Origin: JBNKZU01 sp050301795
GTDB taxonomy: Bacteria; Pseudomonadota; Gammaproteobacteria; Thiohalomonadales; Thiohalomonadaceae
Direction: 5' to 3'
Assembly (NCBI GenBank): GCA_050301795.1
Contig: JBNKZU010000013.1
Span: 67,553 to 131,552, forward strand
DNA: 64,000 bases
The notes below the pieces were generated by a model that was not told the origin of the DNA, made no database searches, and was given only the letters and a program-made list of their open reading frames with translations. Of this stretch, positions 17,938 to 25,942 are shown one piece after another (position 1 is the first letter of the stretch; every line of letters begins with the position of its first letter). The translations under genes and the position numbers were made by a program.

Positions 17938-19206
17938 ATGAGTAAAGTCTGGAACGATCATCTCTATCCTGATAACGAAGCTGTCTATCCTGATGCTGAA
18001 CAGTGGCAAACCTTCCGAGAAAAAATTCTGACAGAAAAGGGTGGCCTAGCCGCAGGGTTTCGCAGCGAGATGGTTCTTCATGGCTACAATATGATTGGTC
18101 AAATGACCGGAAAGATCTCATTTATTCAGGGATGGGTGTTGGCATTAACTGGACGGATGCCTGATCGACAGCAGGATAGATTACTTAACGCAATTTCGAT
18201 TAATACCGCACTTACTGACCCTAGATTCTGGATTTTCCGTTCGCCTCGGCTTGGCGCGACTGTAAAAAGCTCTCCTGCGGCCTGCCTTAGTAGCGGAATC
18301 CTAACGAATGAAGGGGAGATGATTGGGTCTGGCGCCTCCTACCATGCCGCCACTTTTTTTCAAAAAGCAAAACAGGCGATTGAGTCAGGTCAATCAGTTG
18401 AAGATGTTGTGCGTGAGACCTTTAAGCAACAGAAGATCATCCATGGATATGGACGGGTCTTGGCCAGAGGGAGTGATGAACGTAATCCACCTCTACTTAA
18501 GGTCGCTAAAGAGACTGGGCAGGATCAGGGTGATTATTTAAAGCTCGCTTTTGAAGTTGAAAAAACCATTCAACAGATTAAACATCGTGATATCTATCTA
18601 AATAGCGGTGGTTTGGTAACAGCACTTTTAATGGATATGGCATTTTCACCACTGCAGGTTTCTATGTTCTACATGCTGGTTTTTTCGATTGGCATGGGTG
18701 CAAATATCGTTGAAGCCTACGAACAACAGCCGGGTAAGTTTCTGCCATTAACCGATGATGATATCGAATATGTCGGAAAGGATTATCGACCACTACCGAT
18801 TCCACTACCTCAACAGATCATCCTTGAAGAGATTAACGATAAACGGGTTGTTGCAATGGACTCGGTATCATTTCTGACAGAAGCAAACGCTGGTGATATT
18901 GTGATTACTGGATCACATGGTGGAAAGGCAGCCGCAGAGCATTGTCGAAATTACCCTTTGGCTGCGCTGATCTTTCATGATGCCGGAATGGGTAAGGAGA
19001 ATGCTGGCATCAGTTGTTTGGATATTCTCGAACAACAGGGGATCGCATCAGCCTCCGTCTCGGCAGATAGTGCGCGTATCGGTGAGGCTGATGATATTTA
19101 TCAACATGGTATCATTTCAGCTTGTAACAAAATCGCTGGTGCAAAATATGGCATTACTCCCGGTGAAACCGTTAAACAATCAGTTAAGCGAATACTCTCC
19201 AGATAA
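17938..19206 (+). CDS. Citrate-synthase-like protein fused to an unrecognised C-terminal domain
   Basis: 422 residues from the ATG at 17938. Residues ~35-290 follow the citrate synthase fold: VLHGYNMIGQMTGKISFIQGWVLALTGRMP, and IIHGYGRVLARGSDERNPPLLKVA, where Arg173 replaces the second catalytic histidine of GYGH. The segment LNSGGLVTALLMDMAF lacks the catalytic aspartate. Residues ~300-422 are a separate alpha/beta domain (VVAMDSVSFLTEANAGDIVITGSHGG, LIFHDAGMGKENAGISCLDILEQQG) that I recall as a stand-alone uncharacterised protein in other proteobacteria but cannot name. Together with the preceding gene it likely forms one complex. Confidence 0.65.
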   Translation: MSKVWNDHLYPDNEAVYPDAEQWQTFREKILTEKGGLAAGFRSEMVLHGYNMIGQMTGKISFIQGWVLALTGRMPDRQQDRLLNAISINTALTDPRFWIFRSPRLGATVKSSPAACLSSGILTNEGEMIGSGASYHAATFFQKAKQAIESGQSVEDVVRETFKQQKIIHGYGRVLARGSDERNPPLLKVAKETGQDQGDYLKLAFEVEKTIQQIKHRDIYLNSGGLVTALLMDMAFSPLQVSMFYMLVFSIGMGANIVEAYEQQPGKFLPLTDDDIEYVGKDYRPLPIPLPQQIILEEINDKRVVAMDSVSFLTEANAGDIVITGSHGGKAAAEHCRNYPLAALIFHDAGMGKENAGISCLDILEQQGIASASVSADSARIGEADDIYQHGIISACNKIAGAKYGITPGETVKQSVKRILSR

Positions 19207-19238
19207 ATAAAAAATCCATATAGTCACAATACCGAAGG

Positions 19239-21002
19239 CTACTCTTTAAATGACAGGGAGCCTTGCTCAGATACGTTTCTAAGGGTTTTTGATCTAACTC
19301 CCATCGGTGGCACCTCTTCAGGGTCAATATAGACATTAAGCAGTGTTGGCCCTTTATGGTTACAGATCGTATCAAAATCGAGTTGTGCTATATCTTGAGG
19401 TGAGCGGAGGTTATAGCCTTGTATGCCCATTGAGCGAGCCATCATCGCATAATCAACTTCAGGTAACTGATATCCAATCTCTTCAGCTCCACCTAGCCGC
19501 TGGCCATGTTTGATCATCCCGAGGGCAGAATCATTAAGGATCACAATGATTACGGTTAGGTTATGTTCAAGAGCAACGGTAATTTCTTGTCCGCTCATAA
19601 GATAACTACCATCGCCTGTAATAGCGACTACAGGGGTGTCTCTATTTGCAAAGGCGATACCAATCGCTGCACCAATTCCCCAACCCATACTGCCAAAGCT
19701 CATACCCACATGATAGTTATCGCATTTAGTAAGATGAAGATAGTGTGTTGCCCATGCCCAACTGTTGCCGGTATCGATTGTAAAACGGGTATCTGTTGGA
19801 AAGCGGTGTGATAACTCCCACATCAGTCGTTGTGGTTTTATGGGTACGGCATCGGAAAAGCAGGCATCAGGATCGTTAACGAGAGATTTAACAAAATGAT
19901 CTTTATCAGGAGTTATTGTCTCTGTTTTAGCTGAATGGGCAGGCTCTTTTTTGGTGCTAAATCTAAGTTGAGATTGGGGAACTAGTGAAGAGAAGATGGT
20001 TTCAATATCACCATAGATATGAATTCGCGCCATAGGTGATTGAAGAAAGTTATCGGCATTCTCATCAATATGAACAAGTCTGCTATTTAACAGAGCCTCG
20101 TAATCCCAGCCGCCGGTTTCAAGCTCACTTAATCGAGTTCCTATGGCAATGACCATATCGACATGCTCATCAAGAAGTGCTTCCCTTGCCTTTTTATGTC
20201 CAGCGAACCCGAACACTCCTTGATATTGTGGATGGTTAATGCCCGCGCAGCGTTTACCTTCTGGTGTAGTGATGATCTTGGCATTGACTGTTTCAGCAAA
20301 GGCCAGAATGACCTCTTTAGCTTGATATGCACCAGCGCCAAGAAGTAATACGATACTTTTTGCATTTAAGATTTCATCAAAATGCTCCTCAAGAGAGTGA
20401 GTATCTACGATTCTTGGAGTATTTGTTGCACGATCAATTGAGAAATGTTCAGCACAATCGCTAAGTGGTGCAGATAGAATATCCATCGGAATGCTTAAAT
20501 GAACAGGTCCTTGTGGATGTTGTCTGGCTCTGATGAGTGATGAATAGATCTTTCCCTCAAGTTGTTCAACATGTGACACCATGCTGTTATATCTTGTGCA
20601 GTGCGAAAACATGCCAGGAATGCTAATGGCATCACACGATGACTCTTGTAACCCTTTTCGGCCGAATTTTGGCAGCGCAGTTTGCGGTGTTATGGCGATA
20701 ACAGGTGTGTTGTCGGTATAGGCATTTGCAATACCTGTTAAAAGATTAATTGCCCCAGGACCTGTTGTTGAACAACAGGCACCAATCCTGCCTGATTCTC
20801 TTGCATAGCCATCAGCCATGTAGGCCGCGCCTGCTTCGTGACGAGAGACAACGGCAACAGGATACCTTTTATTGTGTCTACGTCGAGCCAAGGCATTGTA
20901 CAGTGGTTCAATTGCACCTCCAGGAATCCCAAAAACATATTCAACACCACTTCTTTCAAGATAATCTAATAATAGATCTGCCTGTGTTAATGTTTTACCC
21001 AT
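19239..21002 (-). CDS. Acetolactate-synthase-like thiamine-diphosphate enzyme
   Basis: 587 residues with the three-domain TPP enzyme layout. The N-terminal PYR domain has VFGIPGGAIEPLY and the activating Glu56 in VSRHEAGAAYMADGYAR. A central domain follows, then a C-terminal PP domain with the GDGSYLMSGQE...NDSALGM thiamine/Mg motif near residue 460. Such enzymes make acetolactate or related 2-hydroxyketo products or decarboxylate 2-oxoacids; no small regulatory subunit follows, so a role outside valine synthesis is likely. A good AGAGGGG ribosome-binding site precedes the ATG. It is convergent with the citrate-synthase-like gene, 32 bp apart. Confidence 0.85.
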   Translation of the reverse strand: MGKTLTQADLLLDYLERSGVEYVFGIPGGAIEPLYNALARRRHNKRYPVAVVSRHEAGAAYMADGYARESGRIGACCSTTGPGAINLLTGIANAYTDNTPVIAITPQTALPKFGRKGLQESSCDAISIPGMFSHCTRYNSMVSHVEQLEGKIYSSLIRARQHPQGPVHLSIPMDILSAPLSDCAEHFSIDRATNTPRIVDTHSLEEHFDEILNAKSIVLLLGAGAYQAKEVILAFAETVNAKIITTPEGKRCAGINHPQYQGVFGFAGHKKAREALLDEHVDMVIAIGTRLSELETGGWDYEALLNSRLVHIDENADNFLQSPMARIHIYGDIETIFSSLVPQSQLRFSTKKEPAHSAKTETITPDKDHFVKSLVNDPDACFSDAVPIKPQRLMWELSHRFPTDTRFTIDTGNSWAWATHYLHLTKCDNYHVGMSFGSMGWGIGAAIGIAFANRDTPVVAITGDGSYLMSGQEITVALEHNLTVIIVILNDSALGMIKHGQRLGGAEEIGYQLPEVDYAMMARSMGIQGYNLRSPQDIAQLDFDTICNHKGPTLLNVYIDPEEVPPMGVRSKTLRNVSEQGSLSFKE

Positions 21003-21386
21003 AAGAATTACCCCTCTTGTTTTTGTAATATTTATTATGTGGAGCGTCTGATTCAGTCGTTAATAACCATCATTGCATACGAAGTGAAGCAATTCAGATT
21101 TTTAATTAATGACTTGTGTAATACCGCGATTACCGGATGTGATGGAACGGTGGTTCACATATTCAGACTCTCCTTAATTTTGAATAAGCCTATGACACCA
21201 CTCATTCATAAAGTAACACTATTCACTAGATGAAGTTCCGATTGTCTAAGTACTTCATTAGAGGTGCAAATATAGAAATGTTTTGATCTATGATCCAATA
21301 AACCTGATACTGAACATGATTAATGTCATGATGAGTTTGGTTGATATAATTGCAAGGATAGCCTTTAACGATTAACCGAGGTTTAA
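21003..21386. other. Divergent intergenic region
   Basis: 384 bp between the divergent acetolactate-synthase-like gene and the sensor kinase gene. It must hold both promoters, but I could not identify either with confidence. A 64-codon ORF at 21039-21233 has no recognisable homology or ribosome-binding site and is probably spurious. Confidence 0.5.
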
Positions 21387-23120
21387 ATGGTAAAGCGAAA
21401 ACTATCGATTCGAAGCTATCTGATTCTAATGAATCTGATTTTACTTGGACTTCTTTTTCCCTCGGTTACAGTACTATTCATTAACAAGGCTGCAGAAAAC
21501 CATGAGTCGCAGCTTACTCAAACTTTGTCAACGCTCAGGTTGTCGCTTGAAAACAGAGGTATCTCATTATCACGGAGTATTGCCTTAAGTGCAGAACAGG
21601 CATTGGCTGGATTTGATTTTACATTTCTGTCCAATATCATACTTCAGGTTGTAACCAAGGATGATGATATAGAGTACTGCTCTGTAATGGATATGGATGG
21701 CAATATTATGATTCATAGTGATCAGGATGCACTTGGTTCTGTTGTCGAATCACCATTCGATTTAAAAGCACTTGAGATAATTAAGAATTCACCAGCTACA
21801 TCGGAAATAAATGGTATACAACCTGTATCACTAATTAAAGCTGATGATGAATACCATCTAGGTGTAGTCACACCTCTTTATCTTGGTTCAGAACGATGGG
21901 GTGGAGTCCTATGTGGGATTAGCCTCGAATCATTAAATGATAGTATTAAAGAAGCTGAAATAAACTGGGATGTGCAATCTCGCCAGCTTCGTATCTACTT
22001 CTTCTCGATTGGAATCATGGTTTTTATCGCAGGATTCTTTGTTGCATCACTCCTTACGCGACTGTTTGCAAATGCAGTTGAAAAGCTAAGCAGTGGTGCG
22101 GTTCGTGTTGCAAATGGTGATCTGACTTATCACATTGAGGATGAACACCTTGTCTGCTCAGAATTCAGTATGTTTGCAAAGTCATTTAATAAAATGACAT
22201 CTTCACTTTATCAATCCAGGGAAGAGCTTGCTGAATATAATCGTTCGTTAGAGAAAATGGTGGCTGATCGAACACGCGCATTAGAGGAGGCTCAAGCAGA
22301 GTTGCTGATTCATGCAAAAGAGGCAGGGATGGCCGAGATTGCTCAAGGGGTGATGCACAATATTGGGAATGCAATGACACCTTTAAAAACATCGGCACAA
22401 GTGAGTTACAAAACTATACATGAAAGTCATTTGAGACATCGTCTTGAAGTTGCGTTACAGCCGATTAAAGAGATTATCGAACAGAGTGATTATTCAGATA
22501 AACAACGACTAAGTCAGATTGTAGAGTTAATCCCTGAGAGTATTGATAATGAGTATGCGTTGGTTGATGAACAACTACTTAGAATCAATGAGCGAGTTGA
22601 GCATATTGAGGGAATACTTCGTCTTCAGTCAAAGTATATAAAAATGACGGGAATCAAGGACAATATCGATATTAATGCGGTGATTACCGATACCCTAAAT
22701 ATGATGGAGGATAGTCTGCTTAAATATAATATTCAGATTATTACGCATCTGGGAGATATTCCCGAAATATTTTTAGAGAAGGATCAGATCCTTCAGGTCA
22801 TGTTAAATCTGATAAAAAATGCCAGAGAAGCGATGGAATTAACGCCAGATCAAAACCGGATACTTGAGATAACGACAGAAGTGATTCATGAGGATCGCAA
22901 AGAGAAGGTCAAGGTATCTATCAGAGATACTGGGTGCGGTTTCGGTGTTGAATCAAAAGATAAGCTATTTAACTTTGGCTATACAAGCAAGAGCGAAGGA
23001 ACCGGTATTGGGCTTCACACGAGTGCTAATTATATTATCAGTCAAAAAGGTCGATTGGTTGCCGAGAGTGAAGGTGATGGCAAAGGCGCAACATTCAGCG
23101 TGATTCTACCGTTGCCATGA
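21387..23120 (+). CDS. Membrane sensor histidine kinase
   Basis: 577 residues: transmembrane helix ~10-33, a periplasmic sensing domain of PAS/Cache type (~35-200), a second transmembrane helix ~201-225, HAMP (~226-280), a coiled-coil linker, and a kinase core. The H-box is unusual, GVMHNIGNAMTPL with His324, rather than the common HExxxP. N-box NLIKNAREAM, G1 DTGCGFG and G2 GTGIGLH are intact. No response regulator is adjacent; the closest are the REC proteins at 9.1-13.1 kb. It probably senses an extracytoplasmic signal for the island. Confidence 0.9.
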   Translation: MVKRKLSIRSYLILMNLILLGLLFPSVTVLFINKAAENHESQLTQTLSTLRLSLENRGISLSRSIALSAEQALAGFDFTFLSNIILQVVTKDDDIEYCSVMDMDGNIMIHSDQDALGSVVESPFDLKALEIIKNSPATSEINGIQPVSLIKADDEYHLGVVTPLYLGSERWGGVLCGISLESLNDSIKEAEINWDVQSRQLRIYFFSIGIMVFIAGFFVASLLTRLFANAVEKLSSGAVRVANGDLTYHIEDEHLVCSEFSMFAKSFNKMTSSLYQSREELAEYNRSLEKMVADRTRALEEAQAELLIHAKEAGMAEIAQGVMHNIGNAMTPLKTSAQVSYKTIHESHLRHRLEVALQPIKEIIEQSDYSDKQRLSQIVELIPESIDNEYALVDEQLLRINERVEHIEGILRLQSKYIKMTGIKDNIDINAVITDTLNMMEDSLLKYNIQIITHLGDIPEIFLEKDQILQVMLNLIKNAREAMELTPDQNRILEITTEVIHEDRKEKVKVSIRDTGCGFGVESKDKLFNFGYTSKSEGTGIGLHTSANYIISQKGRLVAESEGDGKGATFSVILPLP

Positions 23121-23202
23121 TCAGAACAACTCGTGCACTATTGATCTATCCTCGTTACCAACAGCCTCTCTCGTTGTTTGTTTTGTCTCAAAAACATCCG
23201 TT

Positions 23203-23218
23203 TGTTGTATTCGTGACA
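23203..23218 (+). promoter_or_regulatory. NifA-type upstream activator site
   Basis: TGT-N10-ACA, the NifA upstream activator consensus, is centred about 78 bp before the predicted start of FeSII transcription. It is embedded in the longer dyad GTTGT...ACAAC. Confidence 0.55.
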
Positions 23219-23259
23219 ACCTAGAATCAATTTAATTTAATCAATTCAACAACTTAGTT

Positions 23260-23276
23260 CTGGCACTGTTATTGCT
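23260..23276 (+). promoter_or_regulatory. Sigma-54 (-24/-12) promoter of FeSII
   Basis: CTGGCAC-N5-TTGCT matches the sigma-54 consensus YTGGCACG-N4-TTGCW, with exactly 10 bp between the invariant GG (23262-23263) and GC (23274-23275). It lies 36 bp before the start codon of the ferredoxin gene. Confidence 0.85.
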
Positions 23277-23312
23277 CTGTAGTTAAAAATTTTTTTAACT
23301 AAGGAGTACATC

Positions 23313-23681
23313 ATGGCTACAATCTATTTTTCTTCTCCAATAATGAGCAAAAACAAAAAGGTATATGCGGTTGCAGGAAAGCGCGATACCTTATTGGGCG
23401 TCGCTAAAGCGAACAACATAAAGATCCCGTTTGAGTGCCAGGATGGGCAGTGTGGATCGTGCCTGGTAAAAATCACCCACCTTGATGGCGAGCGTGTAAA
23501 AGGTGTAATGCTGACGGATAAAGAGAAAAGTGTATTAAAGTCTATCGGCAAGCTCTCTAAACATGAGCAAGAGCGTGCCGAGGTAAAGGATATCCCTCCA
23601 ACCTTCCGTCTTGCATGTCAGACCATTGTTACCGATGAGGATCTATTGGTTCAATTTACTGGTGCCCCAGGGGGTGAGTAG
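23313..23681 (+). CDS. fesII: FeSII (Shethna protein II)-like 2Fe-2S ferredoxin
   Basis: 122 residues, closely resembling my recall of the Azotobacter FeSII (Shethna II) protein, including the start ATIYFSSP, AGKRDTLLGVA, DGERVKG and the end FTGAPGGE. The plant-type [2Fe-2S] ligands are Cys42, Cys47, Cys50 and Cys102. FeSII binds nitrogenase under oxidative stress and locks it in an oxygen-tolerant inactive complex (established for Azotobacter). It has a strong AAGGAG ribosome-binding site and a sigma-54 promoter with a NifA-type site. No nif gene is in the window. Confidence 0.9.
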   Translation: MATIYFSSPIMSKNKKVYAVAGKRDTLLGVAKANNIKIPFECQDGQCGSCLVKITHLDGERVKGVMLTDKEKSVLKSIGKLSKHEQERAEVKDIPPTFRLACQTIVTDEDLLVQFTGAPGGE

Positions 23682-23762
23682 TATTCTCAGAATGGTCTCT
23701 ATTTTCGAGTATGAGACTAATGTATTGACCAAGGAGGGTCAATCCAGTTTCACCACTGTCTC

Positions 23763-24022
23763 CTAGGGTCTGTTGATCTTTCATATTCACCACTGTTGCA
23801 GCATCAAAATGCGTCAACCAAGGCACGAAGAGCGATATTTGGTTGCTCCAAATGAGCGATAAGTAACACAGGGTGACGCATTTTGGGGCGCAACCCAAAG
23901 GGACGGGACGATTTTTCCGCCCAATGGCATGGCCTGCAGGACGCAGGTCAGGGGCGTGAGCAGGAGCGGAAGCTTTATCAGTCGTTTATTTGGAATAACC
24001 AAACGGCACTCCTTCTGCTTAT
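23763..24022 (+). mobile_element. MITE-like element, copy 1, right end missing
   Basis: About 260 bp are nearly identical to copy 2 at 27011-27326, starting with the same CTAGGG(T/C)CTGTTGATCTTTCA terminus. It stops at the ubiV stop codon without the right terminal repeat. No transposase is encoded; short ORFs inside are not convincing. It fills most of the 337-bp gap between FeSII and ubiV. Confidence 0.75.
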
Positions 24023-24903
24023 CGCCAATCCTTGCCAGCCTCTCCAAACCAGTAACCGTTACAAAACCCGGCACTTCCCGAGAATTTCTGTATCTCTTTT
24101 AATAGTTCATCACCACCATCATGATTGAGCATTTGTTCAAAGGCGTTAACCACCTGCTCCATACCAAGAGAGTGAGGAGAGATACGAATAACATCAACAC
24201 CCATCGCCTTCATTGTGGGTACCTGATCTAGGAGATTAACAATTGCAGCGGATTGTGTCTGAATTCCGTTAAAGACCAGGAAAGGGGTATTATCCTGTGA
24301 ATTCACCATCATACCGTCGCGATAATCACCACATCTAATCTGGCAATCATCCTTTGGCAGACCGAGGTTTCGTGCTGTAAAACAGCGTGCAGAGAAGGCA
24401 AGCGGCAAGCGTCCATAAGCAAACACCTCGGTTTGAAGACCGTCCGGCTTACTTTGGATAAGATCGGCGAGTGTCTGTTGTGATAACTCGACCGGCATAA
24501 CACATCGGACTGCTCCAGCAGATTTCAACACCTCCATGCTATGCGTGTTATAGCAGTTCAGATGAGGCCCGGCGACAAAGGCTCTGCCATTCATTGCACT
24601 GACTGCGGCCATATCATTCGCTTCAATGGCATAGTCTGCATTATCACAGATCCGCTTCATGGTATTGAGTTCAGACTCCGCCTCAACCAATGCAAGTGTG
24701 GAGAGCACCACTTCTTTACCTGCCGCGGTGAGAAGTGCGGCAATCTCTAAATAGTCTTCTGTTTTAACCGCTCTGCGTTTTGAACAGACAACCTCACCAA
24801 GATAGATTATATCTACCGGCCATTGTGCCGCTTTTTGATAGAACTCAAAGAGATCATCACGGTTCCATAAATAGAGAAGAGGCCCGAGTGCAAGCTTTGT
24901 CAA
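24019..24903 (-). CDS. ubiV: Oxygen-independent ubiquinone hydroxylation protein UbiV (U32 family)
   Basis: 294 residues of the peptidase-U32-like family. The four cysteines that bind the 4Fe-4S cluster in UbiV are present: Cys40 (EVVCSKR), Cys174 (ARCFTARN), Cys187 and Cys191 (CQIRCGDY). With UbiU it performs oxygen-independent hydroxylation steps of ubiquinone synthesis under anaerobiosis. Translation appears to start at a TTG (24903-24901) seven bases after a strong GGAGG. The stop codon lies at the boundary with the mobile element copy 1, so the last residues may have been altered by the insertion. Confidence 0.92.
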   Translation of the reverse strand: MTKLALGPLLYLWNRDDLFEFYQKAAQWPVDIIYLGEVVCSKRRAVKTEDYLEIAALLTAAGKEVVLSTLALVEAESELNTMKRICDNADYAIEANDMAAVSAMNGRAFVAGPHLNCYNTHSMEVLKSAGAVRCVMPVELSQQTLADLIQSKPDGLQTEVFAYGRLPLAFSARCFTARNLGLPKDDCQIRCGDYRDGMMVNSQDNTPFLVFNGIQTQSAAIVNLLDQVPTMKAMGVDVIRISPHSLGMEQVVNAFEQMLNHDGGDELLKEIQKFSGSAGFCNGYWFGEAGKDWR

Positions 24904-24915
24904 TTTAGCCTCCTC

Positions 24916-25920
24916 CTATTGCCATTGGCGCTCAAGCGCGCCAAGTGTATGAGTGGTTCCCTCAGCCATACGACCAAGTTGACTAACCCACTCTGCTTGA
25001 GGGGTATAGGCCGATGGATTGGCATAGGCACTATCGAGAGCAGCACGCATCACCTTAGTCACCTGCCCGACATAAGCAGGACTACGTTGCCGACCTTCGA
25101 TCTTTATCGCAGAAACACCGATCTCAATAAGACGTGGAAGAATATCAAGCACACTCAAGCTGGTTGGCTCTTCAATGGCATAATCCGTTTTGCCATTCAC
25201 ATTAAATCGCCCTTTACATAGCACCGGATAGCCAGCACTTTGTCCGCTATCGAAGCGATCGATCAACACTCCATTTAACCGCACCTCGCGTCCCAGGGCT
25301 GTTTCAGACCATGTCACTGATTTTGCCGGTGAACAGGCACCGCTGGTATTTGGTGATTCTCCGGTGGCAAATGATGAGAGATAGCAGCGTCCCTCAACCA
25401 TGACACAAAGACTTCCAAAGGCAAAAACCTCTACCTCGACATCGGTACCTTTAATCACTCGCTCAACCTGTGAAAGCGAAAGTACCCTTGGAAGAACGAC
25501 TCGCTGGATATTAAAATTCTTTCTGTAAAACTCAATGGCCTCAGCACTGGTTGCTGAACCTTGGACAGACAGATGCAGACGAAGATCGGGATATCGCTCC
25601 GTCGCATACTGCATCAATCCATAATCGGCCAGGATGACCGCATCGATCCCCAGGCTTGCAGCCCGATCGATTGCGCTAACCCATTGCGGCCATGACTGTG
25701 GTTGTGGATAGGTATTGAGAGCCAGTAACACCTTGCTACCGTGTTGATGTGCATACGCCACAGCTTTAGCGGCAGTACGATCATCAAAATTTAAACCGGG
25801 GAAATTTCGAGCATTCGTTGAATCCCTAAAGCCGATATATACTGCATCTGCACCATGATCTACTGCTGCACGTAGCGCAGGAAACCCACCGGCGGGACAA
25901 ACAAGATCCACCTTTTGCAT
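24916..25920 (-). CDS. ubiU: Oxygen-independent ubiquinone hydroxylation protein UbiU (U32 family)
   Basis: 334 residues from the ATG at 25920, preceded by GAGGTG; an in-frame GTG three codons earlier is less likely. The N terminus LVCPAGGFPALRAAVDHGADAVYIGF and the [4Fe-4S] ligands Cys172, Cys179, Cys196 and Cys235 match UbiU. It is the partner of UbiV, 12 bp upstream of it, and both follow the radical SAM gene in one minus-strand operon. It acts in the cytoplasm during anaerobic ubiquinone synthesis. Confidence 0.93.
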   Translation of the reverse strand: MQKVDLVCPAGGFPALRAAVDHGADAVYIGFRDSTNARNFPGLNFDDRTAAKAVAYAHQHGSKVLLALNTYPQPQSWPQWVSAIDRAASLGIDAVILADYGLMQYATERYPDLRLHLSVQGSATSAEAIEFYRKNFNIQRVVLPRVLSLSQVERVIKGTDVEVEVFAFGSLCVMVEGRCYLSSFATGESPNTSGACSPAKSVTWSETALGREVRLNGVLIDRFDSGQSAGYPVLCKGRFNVNGKTDYAIEEPTSLSVLDILPRLIEIGVSAIKIEGRQRSPAYVGQVTKVMRAALDSAYANPSAYTPQAEWVSQLGRMAEGTTHTLGALERQWQ

Positions 25921-25942
25921 TAAGAACACCTCATAAAGTCAT

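Noticed and set aside
17115..19206. Calling the two genes gltA or prpC
   Set aside because: Length, fusion and loss of catalytic residues are inconsistent with a functional citrate or methylcitrate synthase.
21039..21233. 64-codon ORF in the intergenic region before the sensor kinase
   Set aside because: No ribosome-binding site, no recognisable sequence character, and poor codon pattern.
23883..24128. Conserved short plus-strand ORFs within both mobile-element copies (also 27131-27337)
   Set aside because: They have no ribosome-binding site, no recognisable domain, and differ in length after the shared part. The similarity is explained by the repeated DNA itself.
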